Source of the DNA: Pseudisothecium myosuroides | Taxonomy: Eukaryota > Streptophyta > Bryopsida > Hypnales > Lembophyllaceae | DNA length: 64,000 nt | NCBI GenBank assembly: GCA_951799445.1 | Contig: OX637294.1 | Location: 27,677,452 to 27,741,451, forward strand | Direction: 5' to 3' | In this document: positions 36,900 through 48,714 of the stretch, in pieces | How positions within the stretch are numbered: position 1 is the first letter of the stretch | Layout of the letters: each line of letters begins with the position of its first letter | Made by a program: the position numbers and the translations under genes | Notes under the pieces: generated by a model | The model's database searches: none | What the model saw: only the letters and a program-made list of their open reading frames with translations | Told to the model about the DNA's origin: nothing

Positions 36900-38500
36900 C
36901 AGTGGACACACACAAATACTTTCTTACGTACCATTATATATTCTTTAAGAACTAATCGAGTGACATCAATTCGATTTAATTATATTCTCTCAAAGCTAAA
37001 CCGACAACAGACTGAATTAAGCAGGTAGGCAGGTAATTAGCTGAATTGAAATTTAATTAAGCAAGTAATTTGCTTAATTGCCTAAGCAGACTTAATCGAC
37101 TGGTTAACGACTTAATTTACGAAACAAAATAAACTGATTTAACAAATTGAGAATCGCATGGGGCTCGGTGATCACTGGGATTGAGACTGGTATCAGCCCT
37201 CGCACCCAGAGCTCACGAGGGCTCCCCTCTTTTGATCAGCTTATCTGATTTTAGTTGATAATCAATTTAATCAACACAAGCCAAACGAGACAATAATTTA
37301 ACAAATAAGATTTATTAACCTCCAGCTTGTTGATCACACGGGGAAGAAGTCGAACCGACCCTTGGCTCCTGACCTGCACCTACTTCTAATCAGATCAGTC
37401 TGACTTCGAAAAACTTCAACTCATTTTAGTCCAGCGCTTAGAGGATAATTTGTGCGTTTTACATCTTTAAATATCACTGTATACTAGACACATCCCTAGA
37501 CTTTTTGAGTAGTGTGCTGTGAATTTGGGGTTTAGGAAATTTAACTGTCACATGTACGATGATTATGCATGTTTGTACACAGATCGTGTACAAAATCCAA
37601 ATTCCAGACCATTAAGATAACTAATAAATAACACTCAACCGATTGATGAAAAATCTTAATTGCTGTTTAACCCTTAAATGTGGAGGCGGACTTGTTGTGC
37701 CCGATGAATGACAAGAGAATCTCCTGTGTAGGACAAAAGTGCAACTATTCATCTTCCAAATTTTGTGGAGAAAGGGAAGATCATCTACAGTAGTTTGACT
37801 TCCAACTAGTGCTTTTGCATTATTTTAATCCAACAATTCACACGGTGACAAAACAGATGATTTCCACGGATATGAGCCCTATAGCTCGCAGCTACAAGAA
37901 TACAGTGCATTTGGGGGTACACGGTTACATCTTTCTCAAAGGGGTTACATGGGTGTAACTTCCCCCGTGTAAATGCATGGAGTCCTTTGTAAATGCGTGT
38001 TCCGGGTTACAAGGGTGCTACCGTCTACCTACCACTGCATCTTGGCAGGACTGAAATAAATGATTTATGACTACAGTTAGAGGAGGTGGAATGCCTTGAA
38101 CGAAGGGCTTTGGGTTTAAGTTATTAAATGATTGTCTTTTATTTAATGTTAAACAAAAGTTGTAGGGTGAATCCCTCTGTTCTTAGATAAAGTTTAGGGT
38201 GCTTAGTTTATTAAGCCACGAATAGAAGCCAATACGTATATTTACATCTGAAGTATAGAAAATGGATTTAGAATATTGAAAAATGTCAATTCAATTGATT
38301 TTGGTACAATAGTAAACCATCTGCATCCTAGCTATAATTCTAGGGTTTAGGGTTTATAGGCCTTTAGAAGGGAATTATTTTGGGGAGTTGTACATAACAA
38401 TCTACTTCAAGGCTTTAGGGACATTAGAAATGGCTATAATTTCATCTAGAATATTTATTTTGGGAAATCAATATTCATAAGTGTGCTAAATCAAAAAGAC
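36900..38500. other. Non-satellite region without a recognisable gene
   Basis: A GC-richer patch (about 37140-37400) contains TGGTATCAGCCCTCG at about 37189, which matches only the first nine bases of a common plant retrotransposon primer site (TGGTATCAG), so I do not call an LTR. Near 37920-38010 a cluster of GGGTTACA words gives small hairpins. No open frame is convincing. Confidence 0.4.
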
Positions 38501-39400
38501 CAAATAACAATATAAAACCATTTGGATTAAAAAAGTGACCTCATCTGACCTTTTTTTTTGCACACCTAATCTTAGATTATTTCATCTAGTAGTATGAAAA
38601 TGGAGGGAATAAATTTCAAAAACTTTGCCCACACAAATTGCAAATTATCTACAATTAAGGGTAGAAAATAAACTTCTTAAGATACATTGCAGGGCTTCAT
38701 GAAACTTTGAACCTTTTTCACTAAAATTTTGGCACTACAAAGTTGGGAAGGTAAAAGGGGTTTCAGGGTACAGTAGGATTCAATTGAGGGTCTTGGGAAA
38801 GAAAAGAAGCAAACAAATCTAATTTGAATTCCTAAGAAATTGGGTTGGATTTAAGGTGTATAAGGTAGGAAGAAAATCTAAATTCTTTATACTTCTAAAT
38901 TGAAAATAAAAGGCACTAATTCCAGTAGTAAGATGGGTTTAGGGTGAAAATATCCCATGGAAAGTTGCATTTAATCCATAAAGGACAAAACACTGTGTTT
39001 AGGGCAATATAGCAATTTTGGGCAGCTCCCTACAGATGGAATTTTTTTATTTTAGATTTTTTTTTAAATTCACACAATACATGCCCAAGGAGTAGCTTTG
39101 AGGCCCAACAATTTTCATAAATTTTGACTGCATGGTTAAAAAGTTATTGCATGATATATCATTTTCATTTATTAGTGGGCAACTCAAGAAAATCTTTAAA
39201 AATCACGGTTAAAAATTAAAGAATAATGAAACTAGGGTTATAGATTTAGGTATATGTGGAAGGCTTTTTTGATCATTCTTTTTGATTGATGAAATGAAAG
39301 TTATGAGGGTAGTTAGGGAATCTCTATTCTATTAGGGTCTTTGAAGGCCTTTATTTAACTCAACTTTTGATATTGAAAAAAAACAATATAAACATAGGGT
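38500..39400. mobile_element. Degraded copies of the TTAA transposon family
   Basis: The part at 38540-38960 aligns with the left half of element B (for example the TAGTATGAAAATG and TTTTGGCACTACAAAGTT-like words). At 38971 a TTAA followed by TCCATAAAGGACA starts a second, oppositely oriented copy that matches the left part of element C. Both copies have lost their far ends. Confidence 0.6.
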
Positions 39401-39728
39401 GCATATTCTTAACCCCTAAAGGACCAAGGTGAATTTTGGAGCAACATAACGTCTTTGGGCAAGTGCATGTGGGTAGAGATTTTCATATTTTTGGCCCAAA
39501 TTTTTTTGATTGATGAAATGAAAGTTATGAGGGTAGTAAGGGAATCTCTACTCTATTAGGGTCTTTGAAGGCCTTTATTTAACTCAATTTTTGATATTGA
39601 AAAAAACAAACATAAACATAGGGTGCATATTCTTAACCCCTAAAGGACCAAGGTGAATTTTGGAGCAACATAACGTCTTTGGGCAAGTGCATGTGGGTAG
39701 AGATTTCCATATTTTTGGCCCAAATTTC
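39281..39728 (+). repeat. 224-bp tandem duplication containing TTAA transposon left ends
   Basis: Positions 39281-39504 and 39505-39728 are near-identical, offset by 224 bp. Each copy contains TTAA plus CCCCTAAAGGACCAAGG (from 39413 and 39637). The duplicated unit therefore spans the junction between an older copy and a newer insertion's left end. Confidence 0.88.
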
Positions 39729-42300
39729 ACTAGAAAGAGCCCGTATTTTTTTGGATGGTTCAAATAGACGAGCACATTTTAAAAAACATGAGATCAAAGA
39801 TGCGGTAGTGGTCCTAGAAAGCTGAATTTAGTTGGATGTTTTTAAGAACGTGTGTATGTAACATGTATAATGAGTTCATATTTTCTGCAACAGGATTGTT
39901 TAATAAGACATTGAAGAAAACAGATACACATTTTTTTGAACATCCAAAAAAACATGGATTTACCACGTTGGCAATGAGGGTTAATTCCACTGTAGGTAAC
40001 TTAGGAAAAATTACTATGGAGCCAGGTCAAACGCTGCCCCATTGTAGAAAATAGAAAGGAGGGGTAGCTCCTTTCTACATTTCTAAAAAGACTTGTATAA
40101 ATGGATGCAAAACTTTTGGTTTTTCAACATTTCTATTATTACTTCTAATATAGTACAAATAGCATAAATAAAAGCTAAAATGCTAGTCTAATGTATTGTA
40201 CCTTATTTTCTCTCCATTGATATCTATTTTTTGGGTCCCTTATATATGAAAGAAAATTCTACAAATTTTGTGCTCATTTGTTGCATATTCCTGTCCCAAC
40301 TACATTATTTATTGAATTAAATAATCATTGTACGTACTTATATCTTCAATGTCTTTTTAAATAAAAAATAGTATTTATAAAATGGTCATAAATTAGTTTT
40401 TCATTTCATACGTGAATGACAACAATATGTATGAATGACGAAATAATAGCTGAAGACGTACCTAACATTATGTAGTCCCTTATGATTGGACATTGTAATT
40501 TATGAGTACTTAAATGCAATTCGTGACATGTCTTTGGAGGAGGATGTGCAATATGCACATATATTTCGTTGTTAACTAATGACAAAAAAAATATTTCATG
40601 CGTGTAGGTGTGCATTCAATAAATGATTGCTCTAAATGTGTTTCATGTTAAGCTACTTGGAAGACTCTCATGAAAGGTTGATGTCTGCTAGGTTATGATT
40701 TGATAATGCAATATTGAGTTCAAGATAGCAATGAAAGTTATCTCCAATTGTTGTGAGTAATATGTCATCATTGAAGTGAAGAACATGTGTTAAGTCCTGA
40801 TGTCCTATTGTCTCCTTTGGGGAAAAAATGAATTCTGGACTCACTACTATGGTCTCAATATTCATCATAATAATTTGAAACTTTTTGTAAAGATAGAAAA
40901 ACACAATATCTTTCGAAAAATTTAATGTTTATTTCAATCGGTGCTTAGGAGTTAGGACCTAAAGTTTTGGGACAAAAGCTCATTTTTGAAAGTGCATTTG
41001 GCAGAAATCTTCCCATCCTAAATTAATCTTAAAATGGAATTTTTTTTTTCATATAATAGAATTTTATCTATATGGGAAGCTCTGATTCATTGCATTTGGA
41101 CTTATTATGTAAAAGTGATGGACAATCTTATTTTATAGGCAATTAAAGCATCTTTTTAGAAAATTAACTTATAAGATGCATTTTGTAATGTAGTCTCCAC
41201 AATTTCAAAAGAAAATTTATTTAAGAAGGTTAAGTTTGCTTGCTAAAACAATCTCACCATTGAAATTTTAGTGCTTCAAATCCCATCTTAGAGCTGTTAA
41301 CCCCTAACTACCTTAGCGACCATATATGGTTGCTCTGAAATTTCATGCTCATTTTAGTGCGGGTAGTTAAATTGCTTTGACTGTTTTAAAAAAAAATTCA
41401 AGTAGTTTTTAGGGTTAACTATTGAAAACTTTTATTTTTTACTGAAAAAGGTACATATTTGATTGTAGAGAGGTCTCCAAAGCCATATATGTCCAAAGTA
41501 GTGGAAGAGTAAAGCTTGTTAATTTTACTTGATTTTCCAACTTTGAACAAAGTTTGTCAATTTACTTGATTTGAGATCTAAAAAATTGTACTTATCCATT
41601 TGCTTTGAAAATGGTCCCTGGAATGGATAGAGTAAAACGTTTTCATGATTTTCACCATTGAAAATTTAAATATGCAAGTGCTAATTTTGAGTTATTTGTG
41701 ATTTAAACTTTAGAAAAAGATTACATGTCAACAATTGTAAGGTGGATTGTGTAATGAATTTAAGGGCTTTTCATGTGAAATTCAGTTTTTTGAAAGTACA
41801 CTTTAGTGTGCTAACACAATTTGTAGTTGTTCATGTCACCTCTAATCCCAAAAAACTTTTAGGTGCAAATTTTTGAAACATTGTGGGGATGGACAACATA
41901 CTAAAAATAAAAAACTTACATTTCTCTTATTATAATCTCACAACTCTTATGCAATTTAGCACTCAAAATTGGTATATGTACTAATAAACAAGCTCATTAA
42001 ACATCTATACGGTTAGATTTTGAAAAAAAAAATTTACTTCATTGGAAATAACTATAAGCCCATGCTCTTTTTTCATAGTCAAAACGCACTTGAAAAGGCT
42101 TGGGCATTTAGGGATTAACAGCTCAGTTTTTTTTTCAATCTTGGACTTACTTCTACTTTTGTTTTGGGAGGTGACAAATAGTTCCCTGAACCTCCAAATT
42201 GGCAAGTGTAGCATGATCTGTGAAGCTTACCAGAAGGATCACTTGTGCTTGAGGTTTACAATTAGTTCATTCTGGCATATTGAAAAAAAATCCATCATTT
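39637..42300 (-). mobile_element. Interrupted TTAA transposon copy D with nested DNA
   Basis: The left end at 39637 (after TTAA 39633-39636) reads like the left end of C for about 100 bp. Unrelated DNA follows (about 39780-40865), and then the C-like interior resumes (about 40880-41296: an AATCGGTGCTTAGGAG word, TGATTCATTGCATTTGGA, CAATCTCACCATTGAAA). It is cut again by element F and continues with CTTACTTCTACTTTTG after 42118. The right end was not found. Small plus- and minus-strand frames here are not genes. Confidence 0.55.
41301..42114 (+). mobile_element. TTAA element F: second-type, nested insertion, 814 bp
   Basis: The left end CCCCTAACTACC and right end GGCATTTAGGGA are imperfect inverse complements. 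TTAA lies directly outside both (41297-41300 and 42115-42118). The flanks join as GAGCTG-TTAA-CAGCTC, and the equivalent place in element A (minus strand, about 12512-12521) reads GAGCTATTAAGAA without any insertion. This element therefore went into the TTAA of an older family member. Its interior differs from A-C, so it is a separate subfamily. Confidence 0.8.
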
Positions 42301-44460
42301 TGATATATTGTTTGTTGGGTTTTACCTTGGATTGATTTGATATTTGGGGTTGGCTTGTAGATCAACTTCAATTTGCAGTCATGGACGCACTATGTAGAAG
42401 TGACAAACGGAGGTCCATATGCAAAGAAGCTCTTATAGCCATCTTAGTGGAGGAATCTTTAAAGCGATGAGATGTTCTAGAGTAGAATGTTCTTGTACTG
42501 CGGAATGGTACTGTATTTTGTGGTAGTGATTTCGAGCTTTTGTGGACAATGCAACAACTCATGTATCTTTTAAGGGTTAGGGTGAATTTTACCCTCATGA
42601 TCCCATATTTGATATCTCATATAGTTCTTGGAGTCGTTTATTGGGAGGATACTATGGGTTTTACTTCTCATGGATGTTGAATTTTGTTTATTGTGGGATA
42701 GGTGTTGCCAAAGGATTTAGAATTCAAATTTTTGGGGTGGTGAATTAGAACTATTGGTTAGTATTGACTCCTGCTTTCTGTACATACAGACCTCATGTTC
42801 TCTATTCAAACAGTTGTTTATAATTGGCACCATCGGTGCATATGTTTTTACCATTGAAACTAAATGTAAATTAGGAAATATTGTGAAGTAAAAGGTAAGA
42901 TTCTTGGAAGGAAATAGACTACGGTATTTGGATAACTGGCTTTGTAAGGTCTAGACATGCAAAGCTTTTTGAGGTATGGTCTTAATGGACAAAGAAAATG
43001 CACCTTGTAAGTCATTCAATTTTTTTTAGACCTCTCATCTCTTACTTGGACTTTGCATATCAGACAATTGTAGCTTCTTATTTCCAGTGCATGCATGATA
43101 CCCTCTTCCAAGGCTGCAAGATTTGTTTTGAGTAGGATTAGTATGGCTCTTGGTGCAGTTGAATTCTAAGATGAATCTTAACAGTGAGATGCAACTTTAA
43201 GCTTCCTGTGCCCTTCTTGCTAAGTACAACAAGAAATGCTCATTGATGCTGCACAAACTTGAAGACTGCAGGATTTCTACTGTCCAATTGAATTTAGATG
43301 CAAATCATCTATGTATGCTTCTTTATTCAAAATTGCAAGAATTGACTCTCTTTCAAAACAATAAAAAGAATAGCCTTTCAAAATTAAAAGAAACTACCCT
43401 AAGCTATGAGCATTAAAGAAAATCATAGGATGAAGATTATTTATTACATCATTTCAACCATTCAGATTGGCATTTTTCAATTCCATTAATAAATTCTTAA
43501 CAATTTTGTATTTTGAATCATTTACTACTTTTTTGTACTTTTTATTTTTTTCCTACATGTTGTACAATTCCAAACAATTTGAAATTCTTTAGGCAAGTGT
43601 CCTACTTAGCTTCAATGATGAATCCAATGGTTACAAGACAAAAGGCCAGTCACAAAATGAAGCTAAAACAATTCAAGTGCACCACTCAAAAGTTTCAAAC
43701 ATGCTGCATTAGATGCAAGCAAAAAAGCAATTGAGAATGTTGACTGAGAGAAAATCAGCCAACTTCTCCCATTCTTGTCGTTCTTTTGTATTCAAGTGTA
43801 AGCTACAAAGAACTTTGACAAATGTATCACTCACTTGTACCAAGCACCAATTAATGCACTTATCATTGTTAAAGCTGCAATTACTGTGATGCAACGTAAC
43901 ATTCATTTACATGCATTTTTTTGGCTAGGACATAAATAGTAGCCATTAGTAGTCAAGTTTATCTACAATGGAAACAGGTTCAAATGAAGACACGCACTAC
44001 TACAAGGTGAAAAGATTCAACGGCTTAATGTTTCAAAGCACAGTAACATTGAAACAAACTAAATCTAAGCGAAATTTCTCTACAAACATAAACCTGCAAC
44101 CATAAAAATAGGCTTTTACTTGTAAGACACAGGGCTATCAAGCACACATAAACAGCACCGAAAGAAAATATGACATACTTGTAAAGGAGAACATAATCTC
44201 CAAATGACATCCATAGACTGACAAAGCACTAAGGTCAGTAAGACTGATCCATTTACCTCACTCCACTCATGACCACCACTATCTTCGCAGGCCGGTTTAA
44301 CAACTACAAGATCAGGACATCATCCTACATGATACAAACATCACTGCCACATAATTTGAATGAAACACAAAGGTTTAGAGCACCACAATCAAGATAGTCA
44401 GATTTAATCTCCAAGATCCCAAGATACTACACAACAAATTTTTAGAAAACAAACAAGATA
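42300..44460. other. AT-rich DNA without a recognisable gene
   Basis: Short frames occur on both strands (for example 43513-43734) without family features. At 43989 a CACTACTACAAGG word resembles a CACTA end but has an inserted triplet and no partner. No RNA gene was recognised. Confidence 0.4.
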
Positions 44461-44470
44461 TTTCGACAAG

Positions 44471-44966
44471 ATGTTTATATTAGAGTCGGTCCATAATTCT
44501 GGACAAAAATTGTACCTTGACAATCACAGGACCCTCAGGTTCGTCAAAGGATGCAAGCAGTTGAACATGGCCTCGACATGTCTTTCTCCAAATATAATCG
44601 ACTACCTTCCAGAAGTGCTTCGTGCCACACGTCTTGCCAAGGTATTGTTACACGTCTCAGCTCCTTCGAGACTAATTGGATCTTCACAAAATCATTCGAA
44701 CAACATTTAGTGCTGTTGTCTAGTTTTGCTACGTCCAGGACCTCGTTCAGTACTATGGCCCAAATACTATGACTTCAAATGAAGGACCCGAATTTTTGAT
44801 GCAATTTACACATCTAAACTTGAAATTGCCTAAGCACTGTGTTGTTCGGGCATTGAAAAACATGCATGAACAATTTACAGACTTAGCAAAAGGGGCATTG
44901 TCATGTGACAACGCAAGCAAGTTCAAAGAATGCTATTTGGCGCATAAATGTGGGACCTGTGATTGA
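44471..44966 (+). pseudogene. Unidentified gene remnant
   Basis: Base composition becomes gene-like here. A plus frame at 44769-44966 gives a 65-residue translation with Cys-rich C-terminus and ordinary amino-acid use; a further frame at 44471-44710 overlaps another frame in the same DNA, so the strand of any original exon is uncertain. No motif is recognised. It could be a decayed exon of either strand. Confidence 0.25.
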
Positions 44967-44999
44967 TGATGAGCACCGCAAGTCTCTTGGCTGCACACT

Positions 45000-46149
45000 C
45001 TGAGGAAAACTTAGACGTCTTTCCATGATACATTGAAGTCACTCGGCACAATACTTTGAGGGACCTGTAATTGAGGGACTTGTAATTGATGATGGAGCAT
45101 AATAAAAGGGTTAAAACACAATTGGAGAGCTTAGGGAAAAACAGTTGAATTAACTGCCCTACCAAATATGTAATGATCAAAGAAATTGAAGCGCTTCTAA
45201 CTATTGTTCAATTTCATACTTGAGGGCTTAACAAAACATTCCAAAATCATTCCTAGACTCTACGAAACATTCCAAACTCAGAAGTCGTCTGCATATAGAT
45301 ACCTTAGGTTCTCGATTTAGAGTCAACGATTCTAAGAGACACGACTGCATTGAGTCGCCTGATACGCCACGTATAGCTAGCCCCCACGCTACAGATAACT
45401 CGTGACACACATAGCCAAGCCCATGCCGCTGATAAGTTGCGCCATGTGCAGCCATCCCCAAGTCTCGGCTACATTATCTCCAACCGTCCAGTCACTTTCC
45501 TCTTGGCAGACACCATAATACAAGAGACTGATAGTAAAACCTGTGAAGAAAAATTCCCAATTAGAAGTATATAAGCAAGGACCAAAACAGAAGTTGATAT
45601 AGTTGCAGGGAAATAAGAACACTTCATAAAACATGAGATGTCGCAATAGAAATATGACACGGTGACCATTTTGATAGATAAATCAAAAGAGAAACAAAGA
45701 AAACTCTACCTCCTCTTCCCCGGATTTCTCTGGCAGGGTTACATGTGCTTGCTCCTACAAAGATGGACCATCATCTGAAGCATAAGCTGCACCGGATCAC
45801 ACTTCAAAATTACAAGAACAATTGGTATCCACCTCAGCATTGACGACTCCCGTATCTTTGCCTTTACATGAGCATCATCATCTGCACTGACACAAACATA
45901 TGGCACCATACTTCAGCAGTTATAAAACCTTCTAAACCCTGTCCAAATGAAACGAATAAGAAATAAAACAAAAAAACAATCCATGTATCAGCATGTCATG
46001 TCAATACATGAATTGCAGACTAACCATCAGACAGACTCTCTTCCATCACTCTCTTCCTGGCCGGGATGGAGAAGGCTCCAGCTATAACAAGGCTCCTAAA
46101 TTCAGACATTCCATGGAGTGAATGAACTATGCTTCCCCGTCAAAAAAGA
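45000..46149. other. Gene-flank-like DNA, no gene identified
   Basis: Three overlapping minus-strand frames occur at 45228-45669, none with a recognisable family. Given the ClpC remnant on the minus strand just above, some of this may be decayed intron or downstream exon sequence from it, but I could not match any ClpC residues. Confidence 0.3.
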
Positions 46150-46851
46150 AATGAAAATCTAGCTTCAAAACCTGCGTGGAAATGTTGCTGGGGTTCGCTC
46201 AAAGATTCTCATGAGCCCACAAAGCCTCACCCTCTCTTAGCAGTCCAAGCACCGAATGCTCAGTTCAACATCGACGGCTTCCCTCAAACTATCGACTGCG
46301 GTCTGCAGCAACTTCGACACCTCTCTCATAGTCTTTTTTCAAAAATTGTAGAATCCGATCAAATTGAACCCAAACCCAAAAGCAGATGCACTTACCAAGT
46401 TGCCGGACTTCTTCCAATGCATGATGCAGGACATGCTTCGCTCGGAGAGCGAAGAGATCTCAACGGCCAACAAGCCGCTTCTCCAATCAATGATCTTCAA
46501 AACAAAAATCTACCTTCAAAACCTACGTGCAAATGTTGCTAGGGTTCGCTCAAAGATTCTCATGAGCCCACAGAGCCTCACCCTCTCTTAGTAGTCCAAG
46601 CACCGAATGCTCAGTTCAACATTGACGGCTTCCCTCAAACTATCGACTTTGGTATGTAGCAACTCCGACACCTCTCTCCTAGTCGTTTTTCAAAAATTGT
46701 AGAATCCGATGGAATTGAACCCAAATCCAAAAGCAAATGCACTTACCAAGTTGCCGGACTTCTTCCAATGCATGCTGCAAGACATGCTTCGCTTGGGGAG
46801 CGAAGAAATCTCAATGGCCAACAAGCCGCTTCTCCAATCGATGATCTTCGA
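46150..46851. repeat. 351-bp tandem duplication covering a ClpC exon remnant
   Basis: 46150-46500 and 46501-46851 are near-identical; the shared word TTCAAAACC sits at 46164 and 46515, an offset of 351. Both copies include the same exon 3' end and the following intron. Both share the same frame break, so the break came before the duplication. Confidence 0.9.
46396..46500 (-). pseudogene. ClpC (Hsp100) exon remnant, duplicated copy
   Basis: Minus-strand translation in two frames gives KIIDWRSGLLAVEIS, then, after a one-base shift, FALRAKHVLHHALEEVRQLG. These match the end of the first Clp repeat of plastid ClpC, where the family has KIIGRGSGFVAVEI and AKRVLELSLEEARQLG (from memory of the family). 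The 5' splice site GTAAGT follows at 46395. Upstream residues are absent because the duplication starts there. It is non-functional as read. Confidence 0.75.
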
Positions 46852-47110
46852 CACCTCCACATGGGTCTCCTTTAAATTCACTCCAATGGACTTCAACACC
46901 TTGGCACCAATCCAAGCGCCTTTCCCGATGGCCCTAGGCAAAATTCGCTCCTTGCCAGTGAAACTATAACTCTAGTGCTGGGCTTCTTCTTGCGCCAACA
47001 ACCATTGCGCATAACCATGACCTCAATAGCCTTCTCCGTGAAACATGGCAGTCCTCACGGCCCTCAACCCCCCACGCTTCGACAAAGCAATGGAGTTTGC
47101 TACCACGGAA
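46747..47110 (-). pseudogene. clpC-like pseudogene: ClpC (Hsp100) N-terminal region, decayed
   Basis: ClpC is the chloroplast stromal Hsp100 unfoldase, partner of the Clp protease. Read on the minus strand, the remnant gives the pre-repeat Met-Phe start of the mature protein, LLAQEEAQH, FTGKERILPRAIGKGAW, then IGAKVLKSIGVNLKETHVEV and KIIDWRSGLLAIEI. A shift of one base follows, then FAPQAKHVLQHALEEVRQLG and a GTAAGT splice donor at 46746. The family equivalents are [30 protein letters not shown] and LEEARQLG. There are at least two stop codons and more than one frameshift, and the DNA beyond the donor is a duplicated copy of the same exon. The plastid transit region may lie at 47110-47250 but is not recognisable. 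The ATPase domains are absent. Confidence 0.82.
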
Positions 47111-47720
47111 TTGAATCACAACCCTTGTTCTACAGTCAAGGAATCAAGAACAGAAGCCTTACGCATTCCTAAACTAGTCGGAACAGCGACAAAAGCCGCC
47201 CTCGCATCTAGTGTTCTCTTGTTGTTTGCACCGCTACGGAGCTGATCCACAGACAGAGCTCCCAGACACGGATGTGTCGCACCTGGCGTTCTCTTGTTCT
47301 TAGCACCGCCACGGAGCTGATCCACAGACGCACAAAAATCACGCAAACTCCGCGAATTCCGAAACCTTGCTTCCGGATAAAACCCAAGAATGCACCAAAC
47401 CAAGCAATGCAAGAATCGGTGGACACAGCCGTAGAACAAAATCCACGAGAAAGGTTTCCAAATCCACAGGGTACCACCTCTCGCAGCTGGTAGCGACGAA
47501 GCAAGAGCTTGAAAAAACCCAGCAACTGGATTGCGGGTGCCCCTGCCACAACAAGAATCTAGAATCACGGAGGAGATAAGGACCGCTCGGCCAACCACAA
47601 ACAACGGTGGACGCTCTCGGGCTTCAGAGCCCGCTTGATTGAACGTGCGCTCCACGTGGACGCATCCTTGCCGTAGATCGATTATGGTGGAAATGCTCTT
47701 GGCCATTGGATTTGCCACGT
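47111..47720 (-). other. GC-richer upstream region of the ClpC remnant
   Basis: A 200-codon minus-strand frame spans 47116-47718, but its translation is irregular, other frames overlap it, and two near-identical ~60-bp pieces (GCGGAGCTGATCCACAGAC type, about 47232 and 47312) are repeated within it. A CCACGTGG palindrome (G-box core) occurs near 47652. I read this as former promoter or 5' leader DNA rather than a gene. Confidence 0.35.
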
Positions 47721-47790
47721 AGGCAAAAGGAGATGAAATCTATTATTGTGAACACTTTCCGGCGTTGGATTTGCCACGTAGGCAACAAAT
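47700..47790. repeat. Short direct repeat TTGGATTTGCCACGTAGGCA
   Basis: The 20-base word occurs twice about 60 bp apart. It is the only structure seen in the transition to AT-rich DNA. The following 47790-48700 holds no recognisable gene. Confidence 0.7.
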
Positions 47791-48714
47791 TTCATAGGTG
47801 GCACTCTATGGCTATGCAACTGCTACTTTCTATTTTATTTAGTTTGAAAGTATTTTAAACGATCTGGAAAAAACCTTTATAAACTACAATTTGGAAGAAT
47901 ATTTTGGAATTGGTATATAAATGAAAGTTGTAGATTTTGATTTTTAAATTCTATCCGTACGGTTAGATCTAATAATGCTATTTCCAATTTTTTTCTATAA
48001 ATTTTGAAAAGAAAATTTCAGAATTCCTTCTAAATTCAGTTATTAATAAAATATTATCATTTTTTTGAATACAACTTGTTGGAATGAATTTGAAATAAGG
48101 TTCTATTTATATGGTGATTTTAAAAAAGAATTGTGACTTTTACATCTTTGACCTCATTTTTGCACATTTAGTTTTGAACTAAAGTCAATGCAAATTGATT
48201 ACTTGACATACTCCCACTTCTGTAATTTCAAGAATGTATATATTCTAGTGTTACCAAATTCAACCAATGGATAGGACAACAACTGGATAAAGTATCATCA
48301 AAAATTAGGATGACTTTCATCCAAGTAGGAGTGAGATAGAAACAAGGATCTAAATCTGTTTATCGTCCAAAAAATGGACGTTGGAATGCTCCAGGGTTAA
48401 ACACTCAAATTTGGTGTATCATAAAGGGGTTACATGACCTTCTGAGAGCAGTTGCTTAAAGCATTGGGATTTCAAGACTCAAGTGTGCCTATAGGTGATA
48501 TAGGTGTTGTTTTTAGTTCTAATTTGAACTATGAGATCTCCTTTCTTATTATTCCTTTCAACCATTTAAATTAGACAAATATTTAATGTGACTCATACTC
48601 ACTTTTGAGGACTTTACCAGCTTCTTCAATTAAGACTAGATGTGAATTAGGGTGACTAAAATATTTGATGGTCTCTCTTGATTGTCTATGAAGGCTTTGC
48701 TGGTCATGCTTTTG

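Noticed and set aside
34153..36915. Several 60-78-codon frames with similar translations
   Set aside because: They recur at the satellite period and are products of the dimeric array.
37180..37210. TGGTATCAGCCCTCG as a retrotransposon primer-binding site
   Set aside because: Only the first nine bases match the usual initiator-Met type site, no polypurine tract or paired LTR was found, and no pol frame is nearby.
43985..44005. CACTACTACAAGG as a second CACTA end
   Set aside because: It has an extra triplet compared with the 6435 element, no inverse-complement partner was found downstream, and no target duplication could be defined.
47116..47718. 200-codon minus-strand frame as a protein
   Set aside because: It contains two copies of a ~60-bp repeat, overlaps several competing frames, and the real ClpC reading lies in other frames just downstream.
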